DNA of 64,000 nt from Mesorhizobium sp. M4B.F.Ca.ET.058.02.1.1 (GCF_003952505.1 NZ_CP034450.1:558001-622000); one strand, 5' to 3'; numbered from the stretch's first letter, positions 8,975-17,705 are shown. Program-made: numbers and translations. Notes: a model not told the origin generated them from the letters alone.

Positions 8975-9552
8975 ATGGAAGATCGCATTCGCATCCGCTC
9001 GGAAGAGGTGCTGTCCGACGACTGGGCGGTCCTGAAGAAGACGGTGCTCGATTATCGCCGACGCGACGGGCAGTGGGAGACGCAGATCCGCCAGACCTAC
9101 GATCGCGGCGATGGCGCGGTGATTCTGCCCTTTGATCCCGCTCGCTCGACCGTGCTCTTGGTGCGGCAGTTCCGGTATCCGGCCTATGTCACCGGCCATC
9201 GCGAACCCCTGATCGAGGCCTGCGCTGGCCTGCTCGACGAGAACGACCCGGAAACCTGCATCCGCAAGGAGGCGGAGGAGGAGCTCGGCTACCGGCTGAA
9301 GGACGTCGAGCGGCTGTTCGCGCCCTATATGAGCCGGGCAGCGTGACGGAGCGGCTCTGGTTCTTCGTCGCGCGCTACACCCCGGCCGACCGCATCTCGG
9401 CCGGCGGCGGCGCGCCGGAAGAGGGTGAGGATATCGAGGTGCTGGAGATGACGCTCGACGACGCGCTGGCCGGCATCGCCGACGGGCGCATTGTCGATGC
9501 CAAGACGATCATCCTGATCCAGCACCTGAAATTGTACCCGATCCCGGCTTGA
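8975..9552 (+). pseudogene. NudK-like Nudix hydrolase, frameshifted
   Basis: The product resembles E. coli NudK (GDP-mannose pyrophosphatase family) over its whole length: YDRGDGAVILPFD, VLLVRQFRYP, the Nudix box GLLDENDPETCIRKEAEEEL, and VERLFAPYMS. At that point (about 9334) the frame is lost and a stop follows at 9344-9346. The downstream frame gives GSVTERLWFFVARY, EDIEVLEM and GRIVDAKTI to 9552, exactly the expected continuation. Restoring one C (AGC-CCG-GGC) rejoins them. GGAG six bases before the ATG at 8975 fixes the start. Confidence 0.82.
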
Positions 9553-9645
9553 AGGCTGCCGGGCGCCAAGTTCCGGCGCCAGCCCACGCAGCGTCCGCAC
9601 ATGGGCGGTTGACGTTTCGGCCCGAAGCCCCGAAAAGCAACGGGC

Positions 9646-9731
9646 GCGGACGTGGCGGAACTGGTAGACGCAAGGGACTTAAAATCCCTCGATCTCTGAT
9701 CGTACGGGTTCGATTCCCGTCGTCCGCACCA
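9646..9731 (+). tRNA. tRNA-Leu (anticodon UAA)
   Basis: Acceptor halves GCGGACG (9646-9652) and CGTCCGC (9721-9727) pair fully and are followed by encoded A-CCA. The anticodon arm is AGGGA-CTTAAAA-TCCCT, giving anticodon TAA (leucine). A long variable arm (class II) and a T-arm with GGGTTCGATTCCC are present. The length of 86 nt including CCA is normal for tRNA-Leu. A degenerate copy of its 3' half lies at 11281. Confidence 0.97.
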
Positions 9732-9817
9732 TCGCACTGGCGCGATCACGGAATTACGCTCAGCGCCCACCTTGCTAAGTTCCTCTGGCGGCGGACTTGA
9801 TCCGCCTAGGGCCGGCG
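9674..9817 (+). repeat. Left copy of tRNA-Leu 3'-half direct repeat (attL-like)
   Basis: The segment from the tRNA anticodon arm through about 90 nt of downstream DNA recurs, diverged, at 11281-11422. Similarity is strongest over CGTACGGGTTCGATTCCCGT and continues into ACTGGCGCGATC and CTTGATCCGCC, ending in the terminator stem. Integrative elements commonly use tRNA 3' ends as attachment sites, so this may be attL, but a plain segmental duplication is also possible. Confidence 0.6.
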
Positions 9818-9861
9818 TCTTACCCCAAAGCCCCCCGCCCAACAGGCGCCGGCCTCTTTTT
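9810..9861 (+). terminator. Rho-independent terminator after tRNA-Leu
   Basis: GGCCGGCG (9810-9817) pairs with CGCCGGCC (9847-9854), followed directly by TCTTTTT. The loop is long (29 nt, C-rich). Position 80 nt after the tRNA suits termination of the tRNA transcript. Confidence 0.65.
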
Positions 9862-10009
9862 GTCAGAGATTATTGCGATCACTCCTCGCGAAACTCCTGG
9901 TTCTGTTCCGTTAGCGGTCGCTGAAATACCTTGTCGCGATTGAGCATTCACCCTAAACTCTGCCCTTCTCAAAGCGTGCCCAGTCCTCCGGTTTGACACA
10001 GGGTAGCGA

Positions 10010-10906
10010 ATGCGCCGCGTTTTGCTTTTGCTTCCATTGGTGCTTTTGCACCTTCCGATTGCAACGCATGCCGCCGCTATCCACGACGCCGCCACGAAGG
10101 GCGATGTCGCGGCGATCACCGCAGCGCTCGACGCAGGTGCTGGCGTTGATGAGAGCGATGGGAAAGCGACACCACTCTATCTTGCGGTTAAGAGTGGGCA
10201 TTTTGCGGCGGCAAAACTGCTCATGGATCGCGGTGCCGACGTCAACGCCGCCCCGACACCGCTTTTGGGTCCTGCTCTCATGCCGGCTTTGGCAAAACGC
10301 AGGATCGACTTGATCAAACTGTTGCTGGACGGAGGCGCAAATCCAAATTCGAAGCGCAGCCGCGAAAACGCTATCCACATCGCGGTCAATCTGGGTTGCC
10401 TCGATTGCGTGAGGGCACTGGTCGAGGCCGGCGCGGACGTCAATGCGAAGACAAAGGACGGCAAGACGCCGCTCCATCTGGCAAAATTCAAGGGGCTACG
10501 CGAAATCGCTGACTATCTCATGTCGCACGGCGTCATCTTGCCAACGCCGTCTCCGATCTCGATGAAGTTGGCTACCGCCGATATTGAGAAAGGCCGAACC
10601 TCCTTCACCCGACTATGTGCCGGTTGCCACAATGTCGAGCCACAGGGAGGAACCAAGACGGGGCCGAACTTGTGGAGTGTCGTCGGCCGCGATAAGGCTT
10701 CTATGACAAAAATGCGTTATTCCGACACCTTGCTGGGCTGGGAAGGCGTGTGGACGTACGAGGACCTGAACAAATATCTGCTTGAGCCCATGGTCACTAC
10801 GCCAGGCGTTTACATGGAGATGCCCGGTGTTCCGGATGAGACTGAACGGGTCAATCTGATCGCCTACTTACACACACTCAGTGACAAGCCGATCCCGCTG
10901 CCCTGA
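10010..10906 (+). CDS. Ankyrin repeat-cytochrome c fusion, periplasmic
   Basis: A 298-residue exported protein. A signal peptide (residues 1-22, ending ATHAA) is followed by about four ankyrin repeats (25-180, e.g. GKATPLYLAVKSGHF, DGKTPLHLAKFKGL). A class I cytochrome c domain (about 190-298) follows, with heme motif CAGCH, GPNLWSVVGR, and a Met-rich axial-ligand region MEMPGVPDETERVNLIAYL. The cytochrome part would carry a covalent c-heme in the periplasm, with the ankyrin part as a likely protein-docking module. It is the only substantial gene in the islet beside tRNA-Leu. The redox partner is unknown. Confidence 0.85.
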   Translation: MRRVLLLLPLVLLHLPIATHAAAIHDAATKGDVAAITAALDAGAGVDESDGKATPLYLAVKSGHFAAAKLLMDRGADVNAAPTPLLGPALMPALAKRRIDLIKLLLDGGANPNSKRSRENAIHIAVNLGCLDCVRALVEAGADVNAKTKDGKTPLHLAKFKGLREIADYLMSHGVILPTPSPISMKLATADIEKGRTSFTRLCAGCHNVEPQGGTKTGPNLWSVVGRDKASMTKMRYSDTLLGWEGVWTYEDLNKYLLEPMVTTPGVYMEMPGVPDETERVNLIAYLHTLSDKPIPLP

Positions 10907-11064
10907 ACCCCTCGTCCTACCCCAGGAGGGCTTGGCCGGGTCGCTGTGTAAGGTCGTAATCGCGCATCAACCGACCTCCCGATACCTACTCCGATTTAGC
11001 AATCTCTCAGCTATGGACTCGATTGCTGTGTGGAAGCATTCTCGGCGCTCGGGGAGAGAAGGGC

Positions 11065-11223
11065 GTGGATAAATTAAACATAGGGGCTGATCAGGCTAAA
11101 CGCTGGCGAGACCAGGCCCTGCGCGGTCGGAGGAGGCGCCTTTCGCGCGGCGCCGTGTCGTGGGCGCTGATCCTGGTGGCGATAATCATTCTCTGCGGTC
11201 TGATTGTGCTGAAAGCCCACTAG
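11065..11223 (+). CDS. Small single-span membrane protein
   Basis: A GTG start at 11065, preceded by GAGAAGG four bases away, opens a 52-residue ORF. The N-terminal half is basic (RWRDQALRGRRRRLSRG), and one strong hydrophobic helix follows (VSWALILVAIIILCGLIVL), consistent with an N-in membrane anchor. No family is recognised. A longer in-frame start at 11023 lacks a ribosome binding site. Confidence 0.45.
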   Translation: MDKLNIGADQAKRWRDQALRGRRRRLSRGAVSWALILVAIIILCGLIVLKAH

Positions 11224-11280
11224 TAAGCGTCACTTCAGGCTTTGCGTGGCACTTTGGACACCCAAGGGTGGACACACAGA

Positions 11281-11422
11281 GAGACTTAAAATCACTCGAT
11301 TTCCGATCGTACGGGTTCGATTCCCGTCGTCGCATCATGGTACTGGCGCGATCGCGGAATTACCCTTTTCGCCCATGTCGTTAGGTTAATCTGGTGGCGA
11401 ACTTGATCCGCCCAGGCCGGCG
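11281..11422 (+). repeat. Right, degenerate copy of tRNA-Leu 3' half (attR-like)
   Basis: This copy begins GAGACTTAAAATC and keeps the T-arm GGGTTCGATTCCC but lacks the tRNA 5' half. It has point changes and a missing base in the acceptor strand (CGTCGC for CGTCCGC), so it cannot make a tRNA. It ends in a GGCCGGCG stem repeating the terminator, now without a T tract. With 9674-9817 it bounds a 1.5-kb islet. Confidence 0.6.
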
Positions 11423-11500
11423 TCTTTCAGGCCCCACCCATTCCCCCGCCCCCTGCGGGCGCCGGCCACCCCATTTCCGGGCGCAACAAGCCGGCCGCGA

Positions 11501-12148
11501 TCAGAATTTGTAGCTCAAATTCACTCCCAGGGTGTGGAGCTTGACGTCCTGATCGCGGTCGTCCGGAATGTCGAAATGTTCCGAACGGAAATCGTAGTAC
11601 CGGTATTGGGCGCCAACGACGAATTTGTCCGTGAGGGCAAAGTCGACGCCGGCACCGAGCGTCCAGCCGACATCTGTCCGCGTGTCTGCAACGCCATTGC
11701 GTGACGCTTCGATGCCGGCAAAGGCGATGCCGCCGATGCCGTAGACCAACACGCGGTCCATGGCGTAGCCGGCCTTGGCGTCGACGGAGCCGAACCATTT
11801 TATCTCGGCGCCGGCAGAATCTCCGAGACCGAGGTCCGCCGCGCCGTTGACCGAGGAATAGTTGAGGTCGGCCTGGGCGCCGAGAACCGCCTGGTCGAAC
11901 TGCCAGAGGCCGGCGACGTGGCCGCCGATGAACCCGCCATTGAGATCCGGCGAGGCGGAAAACGGCGCGCCACCGGTCGAACTCATGTCGGAGCTTCCCC
12001 AGCCGTAGCCGCCCTGCAGGCCGGCATAGTAGCCAGTCCAGTCGAACCCCGGGGCGGTCATTGGCAGATCGGCGCCCAAGTCCGCCGCCTGGGCCGACCC
12101 GGACAGCAGCGCAAGTAAACCGGCACTGGCGAGCGTCAATCTACGCAT
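11501..12148 (-). CDS. Outer membrane beta-barrel protein (Omp25/Omp31-like)
   Basis: A 215-residue porin-like protein. A signal peptide (MRRLTLASAGLLALLSGSAQA) leads into DWTGYYAGLQGGYGWG, the classic first strand of rhizobial/Brucella Omp25-type barrels. Alternating amphipathic strands follow, and the C-terminus LGVNLSYKF ends in the terminal Phe recognised by the BAM machinery. GGAG ahead of the ATG at 12148 sets the start. It sits in the outer membrane, probably structural or a small pore. Confidence 0.9.
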   Translation of the reverse strand: MRRLTLASAGLLALLSGSAQAADLGADLPMTAPGFDWTGYYAGLQGGYGWGSSDMSSTGGAPFSASPDLNGGFIGGHVAGLWQFDQAVLGAQADLNYSSVNGAADLGLGDSAGAEIKWFGSVDAKAGYAMDRVLVYGIGGIAFAGIEASRNGVADTRTDVGWTLGAGVDFALTDKFVVGAQYRYYDFRSEHFDIPDDRDQDVKLHTLGVNLSYKF

Positions 12149-12239
12149 CGAGTTCTCCGAAATGGCGGTTTCGAAAGACTCCCTGGTACAACCTAGCCTT
12201 ATTCGCCGCAAAACGGAATTGGCTTCATTCAACAACGGT

Positions 12240-12452
12240 TTACGCCGGCGGGTCGCGCACCCGATCCTCCAGGTCGCGCTGTTTTTCGAGAGGCGACGCC
12301 AGACGGTTGAAGGCGAACTTGGCCAGCACGGAGCCGGCGATGAAAATCAGGATAGGCGCGGCCCATGTCCAGAACGAATGCGAGGTAAAGAATGCCAGTC
12401 CGGCAAGGCCGGCCGTCACTGCGAAGATTGCGAACCTGATCGTCCCTGCCAT
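12240..12452 (-). CDS. Small two-helix membrane protein
   Basis: A 70-residue ORF with two hydrophobic segments (about residues 5-22 and 28-45) and a charged C-terminal tail (LEKQRDLEDRVRDPP). GGCGG lies just before the ATG. No family is recognised. It lies between the porin and an alpha/beta hydrolase on the same strand. Confidence 0.55.
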   Translation of the reverse strand: MAGTIRFAIFAVTAGLAGLAFFTSHSFWTWAAPILIFIAGSVLAKFAFNRLASPLEKQRDLEDRVRDPPA

Positions 12453-12505
12453 TTTCCGCCAATCCGAATGATCGTCAGCGACCGACGAACATTCCGGCTC
12501 GCTGG

Positions 12506-13360
12506 CTATTTGGCGTCGATGAAATCCAGCGCCGCCTTGCTGTATTCGTCCGGCGCCTGGAGCATGGCGAAATGGCTGGCGTTGGGCAGGATGATCAGCT
12601 TCGCACCAGGAATGACCGAGGCCATGTATTCGGTGTGCTCGCGTTTGATCGCCTCGTCATGGTCGCCGGCGACGATCGCCGTCGGCGTGGTAATCTTGCC
12701 GAGTTGTTCCTTGGTCCACGCCGGCTCGCTCTCCCACATGTGGCTGATCTGGGCCACGAAGGCGTCATACTGGTCCGGTGTCTTCGACATCTTCTTGTAG
12801 TCGAGCCCAGAGCGCTCGATGTAGGCCGCAAAGGTCTTGTTGGTCATCACGCCCGGATCGACGCCATCGGTGGTGACATTCGCCGCCTGCGCAAAGAGCC
12901 TTGTCAGCCGTTCCGGATGATGCAGCGCGATGTCGATACCGATAATGCCGCCATCGCTCCAGCCGACAAGCGCGGTCTTGTCGATCTTCAGGTAGTCGAG
13001 CAGCGCCAGATAGTCCGACGCCATCAGGTCGTAGCCATAGGGCTGCTCCGTGCGGGTGGAGCGGCCATGGCCGCGGCTGTCAGCGACAATGACCTTGTGC
13101 GTTTTGGCAAGCGTCGCCACCTGGCTCGCCCAGATGTCGGCGTGGCCAAGGCCGCCATGGATGAGCAGCACCGGGTCGCCCGCGCCGAACACAGTATAGT
13201 ACATCTGGATGCCGTTGACCGGCGCATAGCCGCTTTGCTCGGGCTTGGGCATCGCCGCAGGTTCCGGCAAGGTCTGCCAGCGTTCCTCGGCGGATACAGA
13301 CCCGGTTGATGCGAGGAGCAGAATGGCGGCGGCAAATGCTTTCCAGAAACGGGTCATCAT
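12506..13360 (-). CDS. Secreted alpha/beta hydrolase
   Basis: A 284-residue protein with a cleavable signal peptide (MMTRFWKAFAAAILLLASTGSVSA) and a complete alpha/beta hydrolase domain. It has oxyanion HGGLG, nucleophile elbow GWSDGG (Ser), acid AGDHDEA, and catalytic His in NASHFAML. AGAGGGG before the tandem ATGs supports this start; upstream in-frame extension is unlikely. It is probably a periplasmic esterase-like enzyme of unknown substrate. Confidence 0.87.
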   Translation of the reverse strand: MMTRFWKAFAAAILLLASTGSVSAEERWQTLPEPAAMPKPEQSGYAPVNGIQMYYTVFGAGDPVLLIHGGLGHADIWASQVATLAKTHKVIVADSRGHGRSTRTEQPYGYDLMASDYLALLDYLKIDKTALVGWSDGGIIGIDIALHHPERLTRLFAQAANVTTDGVDPGVMTNKTFAAYIERSGLDYKKMSKTPDQYDAFVAQISHMWESEPAWTKEQLGKITTPTAIVAGDHDEAIKREHTEYMASVIPGAKLIILPNASHFAMLQAPDEYSKAALDFIDAK

Positions 13361-13505
13361 TCCCCTCTTAGGTTGAGGCCGGATGAGCAGCATCGCCTTT
13401 TGCGTGAAATAGTCAACAATTGCGGTCTGCTGCAGGACCCCATGCAGACGGCTCTGGTTCCTTGCTCCGACTTTTGCCAGACTGGCGGCAGCAGAGGACT
13501 TGCCG

Positions 13506-15323
13506 ATGACAAATGCCAAAACCGCCAACGCCGCAAAGCCCAAACCCTGGGCGGAAGTGGCGACGCATCTCGTCGATGTCGCGATGGGGCGCAAACCCGC
13601 CGATCTCGTCATCCGCAACGGCCGTTGGGTGAATGTTCATTCAGGCGAGATCGTCGCTGGCACCGACATCGCCATCGCCGGCGGGCGCTTCGCCTATTGC
13701 GGGCCGAATGCCGGCCACGCCATCGGGCTAGGCACCAAGGTGGTTGATGCCGGTGGGCGCTATCTGGTGCCCGGCCTTTGCGACGCGCACATGCATGTCG
13801 AGAGCGGCATGGTGACGGTGACCGAGTTCTGCCGTGCCGTGATTCCGCACGGCACCACCTCGATGTTCATCGACCCGCACGAGATCGCAAATGTGCTGGG
13901 CCTGGCCGGCGTGCGGCTGATGCATGACGAGGCCGTCGCCATGCCGATCAACGTGCATGTGCAGATGCCGTCCTGCGTGCCTTCGGCGCCTGGGCTGGAA
14001 CATGCCGGCGCCGAGCTGACGGTCGCCGATGTCGCCGAGGCGATGACCTGGGAGAACATCATCGGGCTCGGCGAAGTAATGAATTTCCCGGGCGTCGCCG
14101 CCAACGACCCTGTCATGTCGGGCGAGATCGCCGCCACGGTGAAGGCCGGCAAGACGGTCGGCGGGCACTATGCCTCGCGTGACCTCGGCCTGCCGTTCCA
14201 CGGCTATGTCGCCGGCGGTCCGGAGGACGATCATGAAGGCACACGAGCCGAAGATGCGATCGCGCGGGTGCGCCAGGGTATGAAGGCGATGTTGAGACTG
14301 GGCTCGGCCTGGTATGACGTCGCTTCGCAGATCAAGGCGGTGACGGAGAGCGGGCTCGACCCGCGCAACTTCATGCTGTGCACCGACGACAGCCATTCCG
14401 GCACGCTGGTCCATGAAGGCCATATGGACCGGGTGGTCCGCCACGCCATCGGCCAGGGTTTGAAGCCGGTGACGGCGATCCAGATGGCGACGCTCAATAC
14501 CGCGCAGCATTTCAGACTGGAGCGCGAGATCGGCTCGATCGCGCCGGGGCGGCTTGCCGACCTGCTGATTGTCTCCGATCTGGCGGCAATGACCATCGAC
14601 GAGGTCTATGCTCGCGGCGTCAGGCTGGCCAAGGGCGGCAAGCTCGACATCGACATCCCGGCCTACGACTATCCGAAGACAGCGAAGAACACGGTCAAGC
14701 TCGGCAGGAAGCTCAAGGCCGGCGATTTCGACGTGGCGGCGCCGAAGGGCGCCAACGAGGTGCGCGTGCGCGTCATCGGCGTGATCGAGAACCAGGCGCC
14801 GACGCGCGCGCTGGAGGCCGACCTGCCGGTCGAGGACGGGCTGGTCGGCATGGACCGTCGCAACGATGTGTGCCAGATCGCGCTGGTTGAGCGCCACCGC
14901 GGCACCGACGGTGTCACCAATGCCTTCGTCTCCGGTTTCGGCTACATGGAGGACTGCGCGATGGCGTCGAGCGTGGCGCATGACGCCCACCACATCATCG
15001 CCGTCGGCACCAGCAAGCGGGATATGGCGCTGGCCGTCAACCGGCTGGGTCAGGTCGGCGGCGGCGTCGTGCTGTTCTCAAAGGGCAAGGAACTGGCGCT
15101 GGTTGAGATGCCGATCGCCGGGCTGATGTCGGACGAGCGTGCCGAGATCGTCGCGGCCAAGGCCGAGCAGTTAACGGAGGCGATGCGCAAGATGGGCTGT
15201 TCGCTGAACAATGCCTACATGCAGCACTCGCTGCTGGCGCTGGTGGTCATCCCCGAACTAAGGATTTCCGATGTCGGCCTGATCGACGTGACGACGTTCC
15301 AGAAAGTCGACCTGTTTCTCTGA
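13506..15323 (+). CDS. ade: Adenine deaminase
   Basis: A 605-residue amidohydrolase-superfamily enzyme that deaminates adenine to hypoxanthine in purine salvage. Metal ligands appear in CDAHMHVESG, followed by the family segments FIDPHEIANV, GLGEVMNFPGV, GGHYASRD and TDDSHSGTL. The C-terminal adenine deaminase domain has DRRNDVCQIA and HDAHHIIAVG. AGAGGA seven bases before the ATG at 13506 decides the start over a TTG at 13500. Confidence 0.95.
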   Translation: MTNAKTANAAKPKPWAEVATHLVDVAMGRKPADLVIRNGRWVNVHSGEIVAGTDIAIAGGRFAYCGPNAGHAIGLGTKVVDAGGRYLVPGLCDAHMHVESGMVTVTEFCRAVIPHGTTSMFIDPHEIANVLGLAGVRLMHDEAVAMPINVHVQMPSCVPSAPGLEHAGAELTVADVAEAMTWENIIGLGEVMNFPGVAANDPVMSGEIAATVKAGKTVGGHYASRDLGLPFHGYVAGGPEDDHEGTRAEDAIARVRQGMKAMLRLGSAWYDVASQIKAVTESGLDPRNFMLCTDDSHSGTLVHEGHMDRVVRHAIGQGLKPVTAIQMATLNTAQHFRLEREIGSIAPGRLADLLIVSDLAAMTIDEVYARGVRLAKGGKLDIDIPAYDYPKTAKNTVKLGRKLKAGDFDVAAPKGANEVRVRVIGVIENQAPTRALEADLPVEDGLVGMDRRNDVCQIALVERHRGTDGVTNAFVSGFGYMEDCAMASSVAHDAHHIIAVGTSKRDMALAVNRLGQVGGGVVLFSKGKELALVEMPIAGLMSDERAEIVAAKAEQLTEAMRKMGCSLNNAYMQHSLLALVVIPELRISDVGLIDVTTFQKVDLFL

Positions 15324-15341
15324 TCGACCGACGCGCTTTGC

Positions 15342-16505
15342 CTATCCGCCAGTGGCGATGGTCAGCACCTTGAACGGCGTGGTGATGACCACTTCGGCGA
15401 CCGATCCCACGGCCTTTCCAATGCCTTGGCCGATATTGTCAAACTCGGCCGAGTTGGGTTCGTTCGATCGCAGGGCAGCTGGTGTACGCAGTCGGTCGCC
15501 GAGCAGTTGCACCAGCATCGGATTGTCCGCGAACTTGGCATGGTTCAAACGGTCGCCGCCCTTGGTGTTGGTCAGATCCGCCACGACCACGCCATAGCTG
15601 GCAAGGTCGGCGGCATTGCCGTAGTCGCCGACGCGCGGCTTGTCGCCGGAAATCAGGGAAGACAGCTTCAGCGCGCGGTCGTCTCCCGAAAGCAGGATGG
15701 CGAAGGGCTTGTCGGGCTTGCCGTAGCGGATCATCTGCTTCTTGAAGACGTCGACGTCGATGTCCGGCGAGGCCAGGATGACATAGCCGATCTTGCCGCC
15801 GAGATCGCGGTCGCCGGTGATGGCGAGCTGGCGCAGCGCCTCCATCGTCAGCCACGTTCCCATCGAATGGGCGATGATATCGATGCTCTTGACGTGGGTC
15901 TTGGCCAGCATCCGCAGCGTCGCCTCGAGGTCGTCGCGCGCGGCTGTGGAGCTGTCCTTGTCGTAGATATAGCCGGTCGTCTTGCCGCTCGACGCCCAGG
16001 AAAACAGCACCGGCGTGCCTGGATATTTCGTGTCGTGCGCGATCTGGGTCAGCCGGAAGACGCCATCGTCGAAGCCGTTGTTGAAGCCGTGCACGAAGAC
16101 CAAAGCGCGGTCGCCGCTTATGGCGATGTTGGCGCCGACGGCCTTGGCGAATTGCTGCTGGTCCCCATAGTGAACGACCTCGGTGGCGGTGAACTGCTTG
16201 GCCGGGTTGCTGTCGGCCGAACCCTTGGCGCGTTCGATGGCGCCGACCTGGTGCACCTTGGGGACGGTGACGTCGACGCGGGCGTAGCTGGTGGTCAGCG
16301 AGCGGTCTCCGTCGAACACCTGCCTTGGGTCTTTCGTCGCCTGCTGGCGGGTGGTGGCGACGAAGATCTCGTGCGTCGCGGCAATGTCGGAACCCGGCAC
16401 CGTAACCGTCGTCTTGTTGAGCAGGTCATGCGTATTCGGGCCGGCGCAGCCCGCAACGAGCAGTGCCAAGGCAGCGACGAGAATAGTGTTCGAACGCACG
16501 ATCAC
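15342..16505 (-). CDS. DUF900 alpha/beta hydrolase lipoprotein (copy 1)
   Basis: A 387-residue predicted lipoprotein: N-terminal hydrophobic segment and lipobox LVAGC, then a DUF900-type alpha/beta hydrolase domain. It contains VFVHGFNNGFDDGVFRLTQI, the nucleophile elbow IAHSMGTW (Ser), and LASPDIDVDVF near the acid. It is about two-thirds identical by eye to the next gene upstream, so the two are tandem paralogues. The GTG at 16505 has GAGAG-like sequence upstream; other GTGs (16523, 16499) are possible. Likely a cell-envelope esterase or peptidase-like hydrolase. Confidence 0.8.
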   Translation of the reverse strand: MIVRSNTILVAALALLVAGCAGPNTHDLLNKTTVTVPGSDIAATHEIFVATTRQQATKDPRQVFDGDRSLTTSYARVDVTVPKVHQVGAIERAKGSADSNPAKQFTATEVVHYGDQQQFAKAVGANIAISGDRALVFVHGFNNGFDDGVFRLTQIAHDTKYPGTPVLFSWASSGKTTGYIYDKDSSTAARDDLEATLRMLAKTHVKSIDIIAHSMGTWLTMEALRQLAITGDRDLGGKIGYVILASPDIDVDVFKKQMIRYGKPDKPFAILLSGDDRALKLSSLISGDKPRVGDYGNAADLASYGVVVADLTNTKGGDRLNHAKFADNPMLVQLLGDRLRTPAALRSNEPNSAEFDNIGQGIGKAVGSVAEVVITTPFKVLTIATGG

Positions 16506-16631
16506 GCGGCTCTCGCGAAGCACGACGTCGATCCCGCGACGTCAATTGATATTTCGATAAGGCCGCAGCACGGCCGGGTCCAGTTCAAAATTGACGGATG
16601 GTGGGCAATCCTGATCGGATACGGCCTACCC

Positions 16632-17705
16632 TTACTGTCCGAGTTGGCTGATGCGGTCGGTTACAGCCTGATCACTGGCGAAGCCGTCATCCTCGCGCAG
16701 CCGCTGGCCAATCATCTTAACCAGCACCGGATTGTCGGCGAACTTGGTGTGGTTGAAGCTGTCCGATCCCTTGGCACTGGAGAGGTCGACGACCGTCACG
16801 CCATAGGTGGCGAGGTCGGCCGCGTCCTTGTAGTCGCCGACGCGCGGGCGCGAGCCGGCGATCAGGCCGGAAAGCCGCAGCGCGCGGTCGTCGTCGGACA
16901 GGAGCAGGATGAAGGGCTTGTCCGGCTTGCCGTAGCGGCGCATCTGACTCTTGAAGACATCCACGTCGATGTCGGGAGAGGCCAACACCACGTCGCCCAG
17001 CTTGCCGCCGAGGTCGCGGTCGCCGGTGATGGCGAGCTGGCGCAGCGTTTCCATGGTCACCCAGGTTCCCATCGAATGAGCGACGATGTCGATGCGCCGC
17101 GCGCCGGTCTGGGCGAGCATGCGCAGCGTCACCTCAAGCTGGTCGCGTGCGGCGCTGGCGCTTTCCTTATCGTAGACATAGTCGGTGGTCTTGGCGCCCG
17201 AGGCCCAGGAGAACAGCACCGGCGTGCCCGGGTAGCCGGAATCGTGGACGATCTGCGTCAGGCGATAGACCGCGTCGTCGAAGCCGGTGTTGTAGCCGTG
17301 GACGAAGACCATGACACGACCGCCGCGCGCTGCAATGTCGGCGTTGAGCGCGCTGGAGAATTTGGGCTGCGTGTCGTAGCCGACCAGCTCGGAGGCCATG
17401 AAATATTTGGTGGGATCGTCCGACTTGCCGCGCGAGCGTCGCTCGATCTGGCCCGTCTCGTGGACCGGCGGAACCGTGACGTTGACGCGGGCGTAGTTCA
17501 GCGTCGCCGAGCGCTCGCCGTCGAAGACCTTGTTCGGGTCGTCGGAACGCTTGCGCGTCGTGGCGATGAAGATCGAGTGGTTGCCGGCGATTTCTGTCAC
17601 CGGCGTAGCCATAACGGCACTGCCGAGGATTTCCTCGGCTTTACGGCCGCCGCAGCCGGCCACCAGCAATGCAAGCGCAAGAATGCAAATCGTCTTCAAA
17701 GTCAC
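16632..17705 (-). CDS. DUF900 alpha/beta hydrolase lipoprotein (copy 2)
   Basis: Paralogue of the downstream gene. The lipobox is LVAGCGG, followed by SIFIATTRKR, VFVHGYNTGFDDAVYRL, IVAHSMGTW (nucleophile Ser) and LASPDIDVDVF. A GTG at 17705 (or TTG at 17699) starts directly before the lipoprotein signal peptide. The frame is open much further upstream, but that part is antisense-like overlap with the M24 gene, not protein. The copies share order and orientation, 126 nt apart. Confidence 0.78.
   Translation of the reverse strand: MTLKTICILALALLVAGCGGRKAEEILGSAVMATPVTEIAGNHSIFIATTRKRSDDPNKVFDGERSATLNYARVNVTVPPVHETGQIERRSRGKSDDPTKYFMASELVGYDTQPKFSSALNADIAARGGRVMVFVHGYNTGFDDAVYRLTQIVHDSGYPGTPVLFSWASGAKTTDYVYDKESASAARDQLEVTLRMLAQTGARRIDIVAHSMGTWVTMETLRQLAITGDRDLGGKLGDVVLASPDIDVDVFKSQMRRYGKPDKPFILLLSDDDRALRLSGLIAGSRPRVGDYKDAADLATYGVTVVDLSSAKGSDSFNHTKFADNPVLVKMIGQRLREDDGFASDQAVTDRISQLGQ

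Noticed and set aside
11281..11340. A second tRNA-Leu gene
   Set aside because: Only the anticodon and T-arm half is present; there is no 5' acceptor strand or D-arm, and the 3' acceptor strand has lost a base.
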